Source of the DNA: Sphingosinicella soli
GTDB taxonomy: Bacteria > Pseudomonadota > Alphaproteobacteria > Sphingomonadales > Sphingomonadaceae
Direction: 5' to 3'
Assembly: GCF_014199685.1 (NCBI RefSeq)
Contig: NZ_JACHNZ010000022.1
Span: 1 to 64,000, forward strand
Length of the DNA stretch: 64,000 nucleotides
The position numbers were made by a program, and so were the translations under genes. Of the stretch, positions 39,001 to 47,547 are shown piece by piece (within the stretch, counting starts at the first letter, position 1; every line of letters begins with the position of its first letter). The notes beneath the pieces are model-generated. The model made no database searches. It was given only the letters and a program-made list of their open reading frames with translations, and was not told the DNA's origin.

Positions 39001-40209
39001 ATGGCTGACCTCTTCGACAAATTCGACCCCATCATCGCCGAAAAGGCCGCGCTGCTGGCAACCGGGGTCAACGACCCGTTCAACCTGGTGATGGAGCAGG
39101 TCCACTCGCCGACCGAGGCGACGGTGAACGGGCGCGAGACCATTCTGGTCGGCACCTACAACTACATGGGCATGACCTTCGACCCCGACGTGATCGCGGC
39201 GGGCAAGGAGGCGCTCGACCGATACGGCGCGGGCACCACCGGCAGCCGGGTGCTGAACGGAACGTATCAGGGCCACCGCGATGTCGAGGAGGCGCTGAAG
39301 GATTTCTACGGCACCGACCACGCGATGGTGTTTTCCACCGGCTATCAGGCGAACCTGGGGCTGATGGCGACGATGGCGGCCCGCGGCGAATACATCATAC
39401 TCGACGCGGACAGCCACGCCTCCATCTACGACGGCTGCGCGATGGGCAATGCCGACATCGTGCGCTTCCGCCACAACAGCGTCGAGGATCTCGACAAGCG
39501 TCTCGGCCGCCTGCCTGCGGAGGCGGGCAAGCTCGTCGTGCTCGAAGGCGTCTATTCGATGCTCGGCGACATCGCACCGCTGAAGGAGATGGTCGCGGTC
39601 GCGAAGAAACACGGCGCGATGACCGTGGTGGACGAAGCGCACGGCATGGGCTTCTTCGGCCCGAACGGGCGCGGCGTCTATGAGGCCGCAGGCGTGGAGG
39701 CGGACGTCGATTTCGTCGTCGGCACCTTCTCGAAATCGGTGGGTACGGTGGGCGGCTTCGTCGTCTCCAACCACCCGAAGTTCGAAGTGCTGCGCCTCGT
39801 CTGCCGCCCCTACGTGTTCACCGCCTCGCTGCCGCCGAGCGTCGTCGCGACCGCCGCAACGTCGATCCGCAAGCTGAAGCACGCAGAGAGCAAGCGCCAG
39901 CATCTGTGGGAAAACAGCCGCAAGCTGCATGGCGGGCTGAAAACCAAGGGCTTCACCATCGCCACCGAGACGGCGGAAAGCGCCATCATCGCGGTGCTGA
40001 TGCCCGGCCAGGAAGCCTGCGCGCGCATGTGGAGCGCGCTGATCGAACTCGGCATCTACGTCAACATGGCGCGCCCGCCCGCGACGCCTGCGGGCATGTT
40101 CCTGCTGCGCTGCTCGCTCTGCGCGGAGCACACGGCGGAGCAGGTGGACATCATCATCGCGCGCTTCGTGCAGGCGGCGGGGATCGCGGGGATTCCGCTC
40201 AACGCGTAG
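39001..40209 (+). CDS. spt: serine palmitoyltransferase (soluble bacterial type)
   Basis: PLP enzyme (402 residues) of the alpha-oxoamine synthase family that condenses serine with a long acyl thioester, the committed step to sphingolipids. Seen: TYNYMGMTFDPDVI, GTTGSRVLNGTYQGHRDVE, DADSHASIYDG (stacking His), VDEAHGMGFFG (Asp binding PLP) and GTFSKSVGTVGG (Schiff-base Lys). The preceding dedicated ACP argues for serine palmitoyltransferase rather than KBL/ALAS/BioF. Its 3' end overlaps the convergent MBL-fold gene by 11 bases. Confidence 0.93.
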   Translation: MADLFDKFDPIIAEKAALLATGVNDPFNLVMEQVHSPTEATVNGRETILVGTYNYMGMTFDPDVIAAGKEALDRYGAGTTGSRVLNGTYQGHRDVEEALKDFYGTDHAMVFSTGYQANLGLMATMAARGEYIILDADSHASIYDGCAMGNADIVRFRHNSVEDLDKRLGRLPAEAGKLVVLEGVYSMLGDIAPLKEMVAVAKKHGAMTVVDEAHGMGFFGPNGRGVYEAAGVEADVDFVVGTFSKSVGTVGGFVVSNHPKFEVLRLVCRPYVFTASLPPSVVATAATSIRKLKHAESKRQHLWENSRKLHGGLKTKGFTIATETAESAIIAVLMPGQEACARMWSALIELGIYVNMARPPATPAGMFLLRCSLCAEHTAEQVDIIIARFVQAAGIAGIPLNA

Positions 40210-40954
40210 CGGCGACGTTCAGGCGTTGCTCGTATTCGTCGGCCAGCCTGCGAAGCGCCTCCGCGCCGTCTCCGCGGAAGGATGAGCCGTGCATCACGGC
40301 GAGCAGGCTGGGCGCCAATTCGGCCAGTCGGCGCAGCGTCGGCGCGGTATCGGGCGTCAGGCTGGTTGCCCCGAACATGTCTTCTGCGGCCATGGCGGCC
40401 GGAATGATGTCGCTTTCTGTTACGGCCTCGCCGTCCCCGACCTGCGTGAACACATCCCCGCAAAAGAGTGTGGAGGTCGTTTCCTCGTAGAGCATCTGCG
40501 CCTCCCAGCCGTGCGGAACATGCGGCGTGGGAACAAGCCGGACACGCTTGCCGCCGAGATCCATCACCGCGTCCTCGCCAAGCGACCGGGGCGCACGGTC
40601 TGCGAGATCACTCACCGAGATATTGCACCCGAGCGGGCTGTAGACGACCTGCGCGCGGGGCGCGGCTTCAAGCCACAGGTTCATCGCGCCGCATTCATCG
40701 GCCTCGATATGCCCGAAACTGATCCAGCGGAGGCGATCGAGCGGAATGAGCGCCGCGACGGCTGACGACACCGATGGGAAGAGCGACCGGGGGCCGCAAT
40801 GAAAGAGCAGCGGTTCATCCGCCACGATCAGAAATTGATTGAACGTGAACCCCGCAGGCGGCGCAACATCGGCGACATGCGTCGACAGGCGGTGGATGCC
40901 CGGAGCGATCTCGGTGGTTCGCGTATGGATAGGGGCCTCCCTTCGAAAAATCAC
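40199..40954 (-). CDS. metallo-beta-lactamase-fold protein of the sphingolipid locus
   Basis: About 243-251 residues. MBL/flavodiiron-like fold: FNQFLIVADEPLLFHCG, FGHIEADECGAMN in place of the usual HxHxDH, HVPHGWEAQMLYEE, TLFCGDVFTQVG and LLAVMHGSS. It may bind one or two metals as a hydrolase or a lipid-modifying enzyme; the substrate is unknown. GTG 40954 is the only standard start. A perfect AAGGGAGG (40936-40943) instead points to ATC 40930, where family-like sequence begins (HTRTTEIAPGIHRLS). Last gene of a four-gene operon. Confidence 0.8.
   Translation of the reverse strand: MIFRREAPIHTRTTEIAPGIHRLSTHVADVAPPAGFTFNQFLIVADEPLLFHCGPRSLFPSVSSAVAALIPLDRLRWISFGHIEADECGAMNLWLEAAPRAQVVYSPLGCNISVSDLADRAPRSLGEDAVMDLGGKRVRLVPTPHVPHGWEAQMLYEETTSTLFCGDVFTQVGDGEAVTESDIIPAAMAAEDMFGATSLTPDTAPTLRRLAELAPSLLAVMHGSSFRGDGAEALRRLADEYEQRLNVAATR
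40936..40943 (-). promoter_or_regulatory. strong SD placed before an ATC codon
   Basis: Minus strand AAGGGAGG then CCCCT then ATC-CAT-ACG (ATC at 40928-40930). No ATG/GTG/TTG lies between here and the conserved domain. Either a rare AUC start or a chance match inside a GTG-started gene. Confidence 0.4.
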
Positions 40955-41037
40955 CCGAACGGATGTATCCGGCTTTTTTGACGAAGCCGTAACAGAAGTC
41001 GAGCTTCGGTTTGCGGCTGCGAGACCTTCGATCGCGA

Positions 41038-41955
41038 TTACCGTATCGCGCCCTTGCGGATCAGCTGGGGCAGGAACACCAGCCCGGCAAGTATCGGAAA
41101 GCGGCGGTGCCACGGCTTCACGATGATCCCGGCGTCCGCGTGCCGGTTCACCTTCCACGCGATGTAATCGACGCCGCCCTTGAACGTGAAACTGGCCTTG
41201 GCGAGCCGCAGCATGGAGAGCAGCTTGCCCCGGCGGCGCAGCTTCCCCCACGTTCGTCTGCCGTGCGCGCGGTCGGCATCGGCGCGAAAATGCACGGTCC
41301 CGCCGCGCAGCTCCGCTGCAAGATCGCTGTCGGCGATGGCGGGGGCGGTGAACGCGGTGTAGCGCGCCGGATCGGCTTCGAAGATCGACCGCCCGCGCCC
41401 GGAACGCTCGGACCGGAGTTCGGAGGCATAGGTGAGCGCGAAGGCGCCGGTCCACAGCGCCTCGACACCGAGATCATCGTCCAGCATCGGCCGCGCGGTC
41501 TTGAGCAGCGTCGGCGCGGCGGCGGCAACCGCGCGGATCACGCGCGCGCGCGCCGCATCCCCGCGTACCCAGACAAGCCGCGAAGGCTGCGCGAACCGCG
41601 CCCAGACCGATGCGTTGTCGCAATCCGGCGAGCAGGCGTGCGCGAAATCATCAACGGTCATCACCGCGAACTTTGCGCGCAGACCTTCATGTTCGGCATA
41701 AAAAACATTGGGCGGAATCAGCCGGTTCGCCACCGCCATCCACCGGCGCGTGTAGGCGCGATCATAGGAATCGACGAGCAGATAGAAATCGAGCAGCGAA
41801 TCCGCCAGGTCTTCGCTCCTGAGGCACGAGCCGTAGTACAGCACGGCCTGCGCCGCGCCGCCGCAGCGCCCGGCGATGGCCCTGGCAAAATCGGCGACTT
41901 CAGGGGCGGCGGGCGTTTCCAGCTCGTCCGCGACCAGCGGCACGAGCGCCGTCAT
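41038..41955 (-). CDS. unrecognised protein, possible nucleotidyltransferase-like fold
   Basis: 305 residues. I do not recognise a characterised family. The segment VLYYGSCLRSEDLADSLLDFYLLVD resembles the G-S-x(n)-D-x-D start of nucleotidyltransferase folds, here as D-F-Y. The middle has CDNASVWARFAQPSRLVWVRG and the C-terminus a basic, amphipathic segment (KPWHRRFPILAGLVFLPQLIRKG) that could touch membrane. The start overlaps the stop of the lipid-kinase gene by 4 bases (ATGA), so both are made together. Likely acts on the phosphorylated ceramide, but that is inference. Confidence 0.7.
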   Translation of the reverse strand: MTALVPLVADELETPAAPEVADFARAIAGRCGGAAQAVLYYGSCLRSEDLADSLLDFYLLVDSYDRAYTRRWMAVANRLIPPNVFYAEHEGLRAKFAVMTVDDFAHACSPDCDNASVWARFAQPSRLVWVRGDAARARVIRAVAAAAPTLLKTARPMLDDDLGVEALWTGAFALTYASELRSERSGRGRSIFEADPARYTAFTAPAIADSDLAAELRGGTVHFRADADRAHGRRTWGKLRRRGKLLSMLRLAKASFTFKGGVDYIAWKVNRHADAGIIVKPWHRRFPILAGLVFLPQLIRKGAIR

Positions 41956-42923
41956 GCCGCAAGGTTGAGGAAGGACACCGGTGCTGTCGGCGTCAGCACG
42001 ATCGAGCGCCCCTCTCCGGCCTCGTAAAGTTCACCGTCGAGAATCACGCTGGCGCGCTTGCCCTCGATACGGATCTCGTCGCCGCGCCTGAGATGCAGTC
42101 CGCTGAAGCGCGCGCTGCCGAGCCGCCCGGCGAGCGCGGACACGAGGGCCATCAGCACGGTCGTCCGGCGCTGCTCGATCGCCATCAGCTTCAGGGGACC
42201 GGCCCGGTCGCTGAACGGCGTGGCGAAATTGAGCAGCAGGCGTTCGAGCGTCGTCACCATCAGCACGAGGAAACTGCCCTCGACCGGCACGCCGCCCCGA
42301 TGCAGCGAGACGCGCATCGGGCTCGTCTTCACGGGGTTCCAGCGCGCGCCCGCGCCGAGGAGCACGCTTACCAGCACCACGAACGTGGCGATCAGGTGGC
42401 TCACCCAGTTCGGCAGGCCGAGCGGGTAGATCTTGTTGCGGCAGAACAGGATCGCCTCGGCAAGACCCGCACCACCCAGAAACATCCCGAACACGGGGCG
42501 CGCCGCAAGGCCGTCGCTCAGCGCGATGAGCTGCCGCGCCACGACGTGTGGATCAACCCCCGTCTCGACGATCTTCAGGATATTGGCGAGCGCCTCCACC
42601 GGATTGGCGCCCGCACCCAGATCGAGCGCGATGAGATTGGTCTTGCCGTTCGGCAGCACCGCGAGCGGCGGCACCGCACCCTTGAAATGGTGGCCGTTGT
42701 AGATTTCGGTGAGCGCCGCCTGCACGGTGCCGTCGCCGCCGTTGATGACGAGAACGGCAGGCTTGACGCGCGCGATCATGGCGAGCGCGTCGGGCACTTC
42801 GGAAATGTCTCCCACCTCGTAGTGGAAAATGTTGGGATGCTGCGCCACGAATTCACGGATGCGCGGCAACGCGGCTTTGTTGCCGGTCGAGCGCGGATTG
42901 GAAAGAAGCGCAACACAAGCCAT
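41952..42923 (-). CDS. diacylglycerol/ceramide-kinase-like lipid kinase
   Basis: 323 residues, DAGK-catalytic family. The N-terminal nucleotide site reads LLSNPRSTGNK, VINGGDGTVQAALTEIYNG and AVLPNGKTNLIALDLG. The GGDGT loop is intact. A hydrophobic stretch (about 175-200) and a C-terminal beta domain (FSGLHLRRGDEIRIEG, VILDGELYEAG) follow. Housekeeping DgkB/YegS homologues usually stand elsewhere; here the gene lies between spt and DUF2141/lptFG-like genes. This matches the position of the Caulobacter ceramide kinase (CpgB/CerK), so phosphorylation of ceramide is the favoured inference. Confidence 0.85.
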   Translation of the reverse strand: MACVALLSNPRSTGNKAALPRIREFVAQHPNIFHYEVGDISEVPDALAMIARVKPAVLVINGGDGTVQAALTEIYNGHHFKGAVPPLAVLPNGKTNLIALDLGAGANPVEALANILKIVETGVDPHVVARQLIALSDGLAARPVFGMFLGGAGLAEAILFCRNKIYPLGLPNWVSHLIATFVVLVSVLLGAGARWNPVKTSPMRVSLHRGGVPVEGSFLVLMVTTLERLLLNFATPFSDRAGPLKLMAIEQRRTTVLMALVSALAGRLGSARFSGLHLRRGDEIRIEGKRASVILDGELYEAGEGRSIVLTPTAPVSFLNLAA

Positions 42924-42924
42924 A

Positions 42925-43473
42925 TCAGTCGCGCCTTGCCACAAGAGGTTTCACGGAGAGCAGACCCTGACGATAGTTCAGGATCACATCGACAACGGTG
43001 ACGCCGCTGCGCGCGACGAACATCGATTCTTCATAGTCGGGTTTGGCAAGCCCCAGTTTGGGATTGCCCGAAAAACCCACGCCATCCTTTGAAACGGAAA
43101 GTTTGCCGTTCATGTCGCGATCGTGGAGCACCGCCATCGAAAACTCGCCGAAGCGGGGCAGCGCCATGCAGATGTTCATGTCGCCCGATGCCGTCATCGG
43201 CAGTTCGATCCGCTTGAGATACTTGCCCTTTTCAAGAAACTCGTGGGCTTTATCGCTGTAAACCTGGGTGCGGAGATTGCCTTCGCGATCCTTGAATCCG
43301 TAAACGCGGATCAGCGCGGCAGGGCCTTTCGCGCCCGGAGCGCAGGCCGCCGCATCGGGGCCGATGATCGTCTGAGCCGAGGCGGACGCTGAAAACGCGC
43401 CGAAAACCGCCGTGGTCGCCACAAGCGAACGGATCAGCCCCCGAGAAAACGCATTTGAATTTTTCAGCACCAT
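42925..43473 (-). CDS. DUF2141 secreted protein
   Basis: 182 residues, DUF2141 family, unknown function. A signal peptide (about 1-33, ending ASASAQT) precedes a beta-rich domain: LIRVYGFKDREGNLRTQVYS, SMAVLHDRDMNGKLSVSKDGVGFSGNP and VDVILNYRQGLL. Members are frequent beside lipid and carotenoid genes. First gene of the minus-strand operon of the sphingolipid locus; 1 base separates it from the lipid-kinase start. It shares a 118-base divergent promoter region with the LptF-like gene. Confidence 0.85.
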   Translation of the reverse strand: MVLKNSNAFSRGLIRSLVATTAVFGAFSASASAQTIIGPDAAACAPGAKGPAALIRVYGFKDREGNLRTQVYSDKAHEFLEKGKYLKRIELPMTASGDMNICMALPRFGEFSMAVLHDRDMNGKLSVSKDGVGFSGNPKLGLAKPDYEESMFVARSGVTVVDVILNYRQGLLSVKPLVARRD

Positions 43474-43591
43474 GTCTCTCCTCGATCGTCCCCCTTTTTC
43501 GAATCACCAAATAGTTGATGCATCGCTGCTCTCCCGTGGTATCGGGTCCGCTTGCGGCCAAAGTTTGACCAAGGATCGACAAAACCAAGAG

Positions 43592-44815
43592 ATGCTGGCT
43601 CGGTTCGACAGGTACATGGCGCGGCTGATCGCAGTGCCGCTGTTCGCGACACTGATGATCGCGGCCATGCTGCTATTGCTGGAGAAGATGCTGAAATTGT
43701 TCGACTTCGTGGTCAACGAAGGCGGGCCGGCATCGGTCGTCTGGCGCATGCTGGGCAACCTGATTCCGCAGTATCTGGGCCTCGGCATCCCGGTCGGGCT
43801 GCTGCTGGGTATTTTGCTGGCGTTCCGCGGCCTCGCACTTTCGAGCGAACTTGATGCGATGCGCGCGGTCGGCATTAGCTACATGCGGATGCTGCGCGTG
43901 CCTTATATGTACGCGCTGCTGCTCGGCCTTCTCACGCTGATCATCGTCGGCTTCATCCAGCCCATCAGCCGCTATGCCTACGAGGGGCTGGAGTTCGAGC
44001 TGCGCTCCGGCGCGCTCGGCGCGACGATCGACGTCGGCGAGTTCGTGCAGGTGGCGCGCAATACGACGCTGCGCGTCGAGGAAAGCCGCAGCCAGGGCCG
44101 CGACCTGCGCGGCATCTTCGTCAGCGGCCGGAGCGGCGACGGCAAGACGGTTTCCGTCACCGCCGCGCGCGGCACCTTTCTGGCGACCGACGACCCCGAT
44201 GTCATCCTGCTGAGGCTCACCGACGGCACGCTCGTCCACGACGCGCCGGGCTACAGGCAGCCCCGCGTGCTGAGCTTCCGCATGCACGACCTGCCGATCG
44301 ACCTTCCGCAGATCGAGCTGTTCCGCATTCGCGGCGCACAGGCCGACGACAACGAGTTGACCCTCCCGGAACTCTACCGCGTCGGCTATCTCGGCCAGGG
44401 CGCCGCCACCGAGGAAAGCCGGAACGCCGTGCGCGCCAACCTGCACCGGCGGCTGGTGCAGGTGTTCGCGGTGCTGGTGATCCCGCTGCTTGCGGTTGCG
44501 CTCGCGGTGCCGCCGAAGCGATCGACATCGGCGGTCGGCGTGTTCGCGGCGCTTACGATTCTGATCGTTTACAACGAGATTTCAGAGGCGGCGGAGCGCG
44601 CGGGCGCCGCAGGCAAGGCCGACATCATCCTGAGCCAGTGGGGCAGCTTCATCGCGTTCAGCCTGCTCTGCGCCTGGTTCTTCCACGTGCTTGCGAACGT
44701 GCCGGGCGGGCAGCCGATCGCCGTGATCGAGCGCGGCGCGGGCATTGCCGCCAAATGGGTCGTCAGCCTGTGGCGTCTGCTGCGCCGGCGCTTCGGAAAG
44801 GCGCAGGCGGCATGA
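43592..44815 (+). CDS. LptF-like (YjgP/YjgQ) lipid-export permease
   Basis: 407 residues, LptF/LptG family. Three N-terminal membrane segments (about 12-35, 55-75, 95-120), a periplasmic beta domain (about 135-270), and three C-terminal segments. Family text: FDRYMARLIAVPLFATLM, GIPVGLLLGILLAFRGLALSSELDAMRAVGIS, LPELYRVGY and LLAVALAVPPKRSTSAVG. LptFG normally pulls LPS from the inner membrane with LptB. In this locus, and given that sphingomonads use glycosphingolipids in place of LPS, sphingolipid export is plausible. Start ATG 43592. Stop overlaps the LptG-like start. Confidence 0.88.
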   Translation: MLARFDRYMARLIAVPLFATLMIAAMLLLLEKMLKLFDFVVNEGGPASVVWRMLGNLIPQYLGLGIPVGLLLGILLAFRGLALSSELDAMRAVGISYMRMLRVPYMYALLLGLLTLIIVGFIQPISRYAYEGLEFELRSGALGATIDVGEFVQVARNTTLRVEESRSQGRDLRGIFVSGRSGDGKTVSVTAARGTFLATDDPDVILLRLTDGTLVHDAPGYRQPRVLSFRMHDLPIDLPQIELFRIRGAQADDNELTLPELYRVGYLGQGAATEESRNAVRANLHRRLVQVFAVLVIPLLAVALAVPPKRSTSAVGVFAALTILIVYNEISEAAERAGAAGKADIILSQWGSFIAFSLLCAWFFHVLANVPGGQPIAVIERGAGIAAKWVVSLWRLLRRRFGKAQAA

Positions 44816-45915
44816 GCGGCGCGCTTACCTTCTGGCCCTCCCCGACCATCGCGACCTACACCGCGCGCATGTTCATGCTGCGGACGCTCGCCTTCGCGAT
44901 CGGCCTGGTGGCGATCCTGCAAACGCTTGATCTGCTGACCGAATCGAACACGATTCTCGCCGTCGACGGCAACGGCAACCCCGAACTGCTGCGCTATGTG
45001 CAGCTTCGGCTGCCGCAGCTCGTCTCGCAGTTCCTGCCGTTTTCGGTGCTGCTCGGCGCGCTGGTGACGATGACGACGCTGAGCCAGAACAGCGAGGTCA
45101 CGATCTTTCGCGCCTCCGGGCTTTCCGCTCACCAGATTCTCTACCCGATGATGGCGGCCGCGCTCGGCGTCTCGCTGTTCCACTTCGCCTTCAACGAACT
45201 CGTTCTCGTCCGCACCAACGCCGAACTCATCGCCTGGGAGAAGGCGGAGTACCGGAACGACGCGACGATCGACACCAATCCGCTTTCCGATGTGTGGGTG
45301 CGCGAGGGCCGCGAGATCATTCACGCCGACAGCGTGACCGGAAGCGGCGCGCAAACGCGGCTCCACGGCGTGCGCGTCGATCGGCGCGACGGCAGCCGCC
45401 TGCGCCAGATCATCAACGCAGAAAGCGCGCGCCCCGACGGCAATGCGTGGCGCCTCGACAACGTGCGCATCTTCACCGTGCGGACGGGTGCGCTTTCGAA
45501 CGCGGCGCAGATCCGGCTCGGCGCGGGCATCGAGCCGGATCGCTTCACCATGCGCGCGCCGGACCCCGACCGAACCGACATCATCGCGCTCTGGAAACAG
45601 ACACGCCTTCTCGAATCGGTCGGGCGCGGCACGGATTCGCTGCGCGTCGCGCTTTACCACAAGATTTCGCTGCCGCTTTCCGCCGTGCTCATGCCGCTGC
45701 TCGGCGCCGTCACCGCGTTCGGGCTCGCCCGGTCGGGGCGGCTGTTCGCGCGCGCTGTCGTGGGCATGGTGCTTGGCTTTGCGTATTTCGTCGCCGACAA
45801 TTTCATGGTCGCGATGGGCGAATTCGGCACCATACCGCCGCTGGCGGCGGGCTGGGCGGCGTTCGTGCTGTTCTTCCTGGTCGGCGAAGCCGTGCTGTTC
45901 AGGACCGAGGAATGA
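44812..45915 (+). CDS. LptG-like (YjgP/YjgQ) lipid-export permease
   Basis: 367 residues, partner of the LptF-like protein. Pattern: TARMFMLRTLAFAIGLVAI, FLPFSVLLGALVTMTTLSQNSEVTIFRASGLS, a periplasmic jellyroll (about 130-260), and LPLSAVLMPLLGAVTAFGLARSGR. ATGA overlap with the gene before, and the flippase start overlaps its own stop, so three membrane proteins are translated in series. No LptB ATPase, LptC or LptA is present in the window. Confidence 0.88.
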   Translation: MSGALTFWPSPTIATYTARMFMLRTLAFAIGLVAILQTLDLLTESNTILAVDGNGNPELLRYVQLRLPQLVSQFLPFSVLLGALVTMTTLSQNSEVTIFRASGLSAHQILYPMMAAALGVSLFHFAFNELVLVRTNAELIAWEKAEYRNDATIDTNPLSDVWVREGREIIHADSVTGSGAQTRLHGVRVDRRDGSRLRQIINAESARPDGNAWRLDNVRIFTVRTGALSNAAQIRLGAGIEPDRFTMRAPDPDRTDIIALWKQTRLLESVGRGTDSLRVALYHKISLPLSAVLMPLLGAVTAFGLARSGRLFARAVVGMVLGFAYFVADNFMVAMGEFGTIPPLAAGWAAFVLFFLVGEAVLFRTEE

Positions 45916-47453
45916 CGCGCCCCGACGATTCGGGCAAAACGGGAATCAGCAAGAAAACGGTGGTGAGAAGCGCGGGTGTCGTTGCGATGGCCCGGCTCGG
46001 CGCGCTGATAGAGGCGGTCGCGCAGCCCGCCTATGTCTGGATGTTCGGCCTTGCCACCTACGGCATCTACATGGCGCTGTGGGCCGCTGTGAACATCGTG
46101 TCGAACGTCGCCGACCTTGCCATGACAAGCGCGATGCAGCGCACCATCCCGCAGGCGAAAACCGAAGAACGCGCGCACAGCGCACTGAAGACCGCGCTCG
46201 TTATCGGCATGGTGCCGAGCATCATCATCGCCCTCGGCGTCAGCACCTTCGCGGCGCCCGTCGCGGCGCTGTTCAATGCCGCGCCCAGGGATGCGGCGTC
46301 GCTGGAACTGGCCGTCGCGCTGTTCGCCTGGGCGCTGCCGCTCTGGACGTTCGTGGAACTGGCGACATCCGCCTCGCGGGCGCGCAAGGCGTTCGGGCCG
46401 GAAGTGCGGCTCAGGATCTTCTGGGAACAGATCGTGCGCCTGCTGATGGCGGGGGCCGCATGGCTCGCCGGCTGGATGACGATGGGCCTCGTCGTCGCGC
46501 ACCTCGCCTCGCTCGCGATCACCGCGGCGCTCGGCTGGCGGCTGCTCGCCCGCTACTACAATGTCCCCATGCTGATCCGCGCGCCGTTTGACAGGGACGT
46601 GCTGCGCGATCTGCTCGGCACGGGTCTCGGCATTCTGCCCGCCAATATCGCGGTTCGGGCGTTTTCCGACATGCCGCCGCTGCTGCTCAACATGCTTCTG
46701 CCGGGCGCTGCGGGCGCCAGCGCATCGGGCCTTTTCGGCATCGCCCGGAAGATCGCCTCGATCCCGCTCATCGTGCGTCACAGCCTGTATTACGTCATTC
46801 AGCCCCTCGCGGCGGAGCAGGCGATCCACGACAAGCATCGCATCAACCCGGTCTACGGCTTCGCCTCCCGTCTCTCGATGATCCTGCTGCTGCCGATGTC
46901 GCTGCTTCTGGCGCTGCTCGCCGGGCCGATGCTGATGCTGTTCCCGCCCGAAGCGGCAACGGCGGCCGCGCTGATCGTGGTGCTGACGCTCGCGCGCGGC
47001 GTCAACGCCATCGCGGGGCCGGCGAACGGCATCCTCCAGATGCTGCGGCCCCGCATCCTGCCGACGGCGAACGCGCTTGTCGGCGTTGCCGTATGGCTGC
47101 TCGTCTCGTGGCTGCTGTGGGGCCGCGATCCCGCGCTCGCGATGGCGTGGGGCGTCGCCTGCGGGGCGTTCGTGATGGAGTGGCTGGCGCTGGCGGAACT
47201 CTGGCACACCGATCGCATCCACCCGTTCGCGGCGCCGTTCGCGCGGGGCATCGTGATCCTCGGCGGTTCATCGCTGCTGATCTGGGCGCTGCTGGGCAGC
47301 CATCAGCCGTTTCCCTTGTGGCTCGACATCGCCTTGCCGGTCGTCGCTGCCCTGAGTCTGGTCTGGCTCGGCCTTCGCGTCGTGCTCACGGCGCAGGAAC
47401 GGCAAAGCCTCGGCGCGATCGGGCGCAGACTCGGGCTATCGCGCGGCAAATAG
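45912..47453 (+). CDS. Wzx-like lipid-linked saccharide flippase (MOP superfamily)
   Basis: 513 residues with about 12-14 membrane segments. It resembles polysaccharide/lipopolysaccharide flippases: a start with VVRSAGVVAMARLGALIEAV, the amphipathic FNAAPRDAA loop and paired helices throughout. Coupled to the LptG-like gene by ATGA. In this neighbourhood its cargo may be a glycosylated ceramide or an undecaprenyl-linked sugar; sequence alone does not decide. Confidence 0.8.
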   Translation: MTRPDDSGKTGISKKTVVRSAGVVAMARLGALIEAVAQPAYVWMFGLATYGIYMALWAAVNIVSNVADLAMTSAMQRTIPQAKTEERAHSALKTALVIGMVPSIIIALGVSTFAAPVAALFNAAPRDAASLELAVALFAWALPLWTFVELATSASRARKAFGPEVRLRIFWEQIVRLLMAGAAWLAGWMTMGLVVAHLASLAITAALGWRLLARYYNVPMLIRAPFDRDVLRDLLGTGLGILPANIAVRAFSDMPPLLLNMLLPGAAGASASGLFGIARKIASIPLIVRHSLYYVIQPLAAEQAIHDKHRINPVYGFASRLSMILLLPMSLLLALLAGPMLMLFPPEAATAAALIVVLTLARGVNAIAGPANGILQMLRPRILPTANALVGVAVWLLVSWLLWGRDPALAMAWGVACGAFVMEWLALAELWHTDRIHPFAAPFARGIVILGGSSLLIWALLGSHQPFPLWLDIALPVVAALSLVWLGLRVVLTAQERQSLGAIGRRLGLSRGK

Positions 47454-47547
47454 CGGCGGCGACCACAGTGCCGTCCAAAATATGCCGCATTGCCGCGAAA
47501 TAAAGACAGCTGATGGCGGTTAGACCGCGAAGCGCAGGATAATCAGT

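Noticed and set aside
40955-41455. Upstream extension of the MBL-fold gene frame
   Set aside because: Runs antiparallel in frame under the unrecognised 41038-41955 gene with no domain; the real gene begins near 40930-40954.
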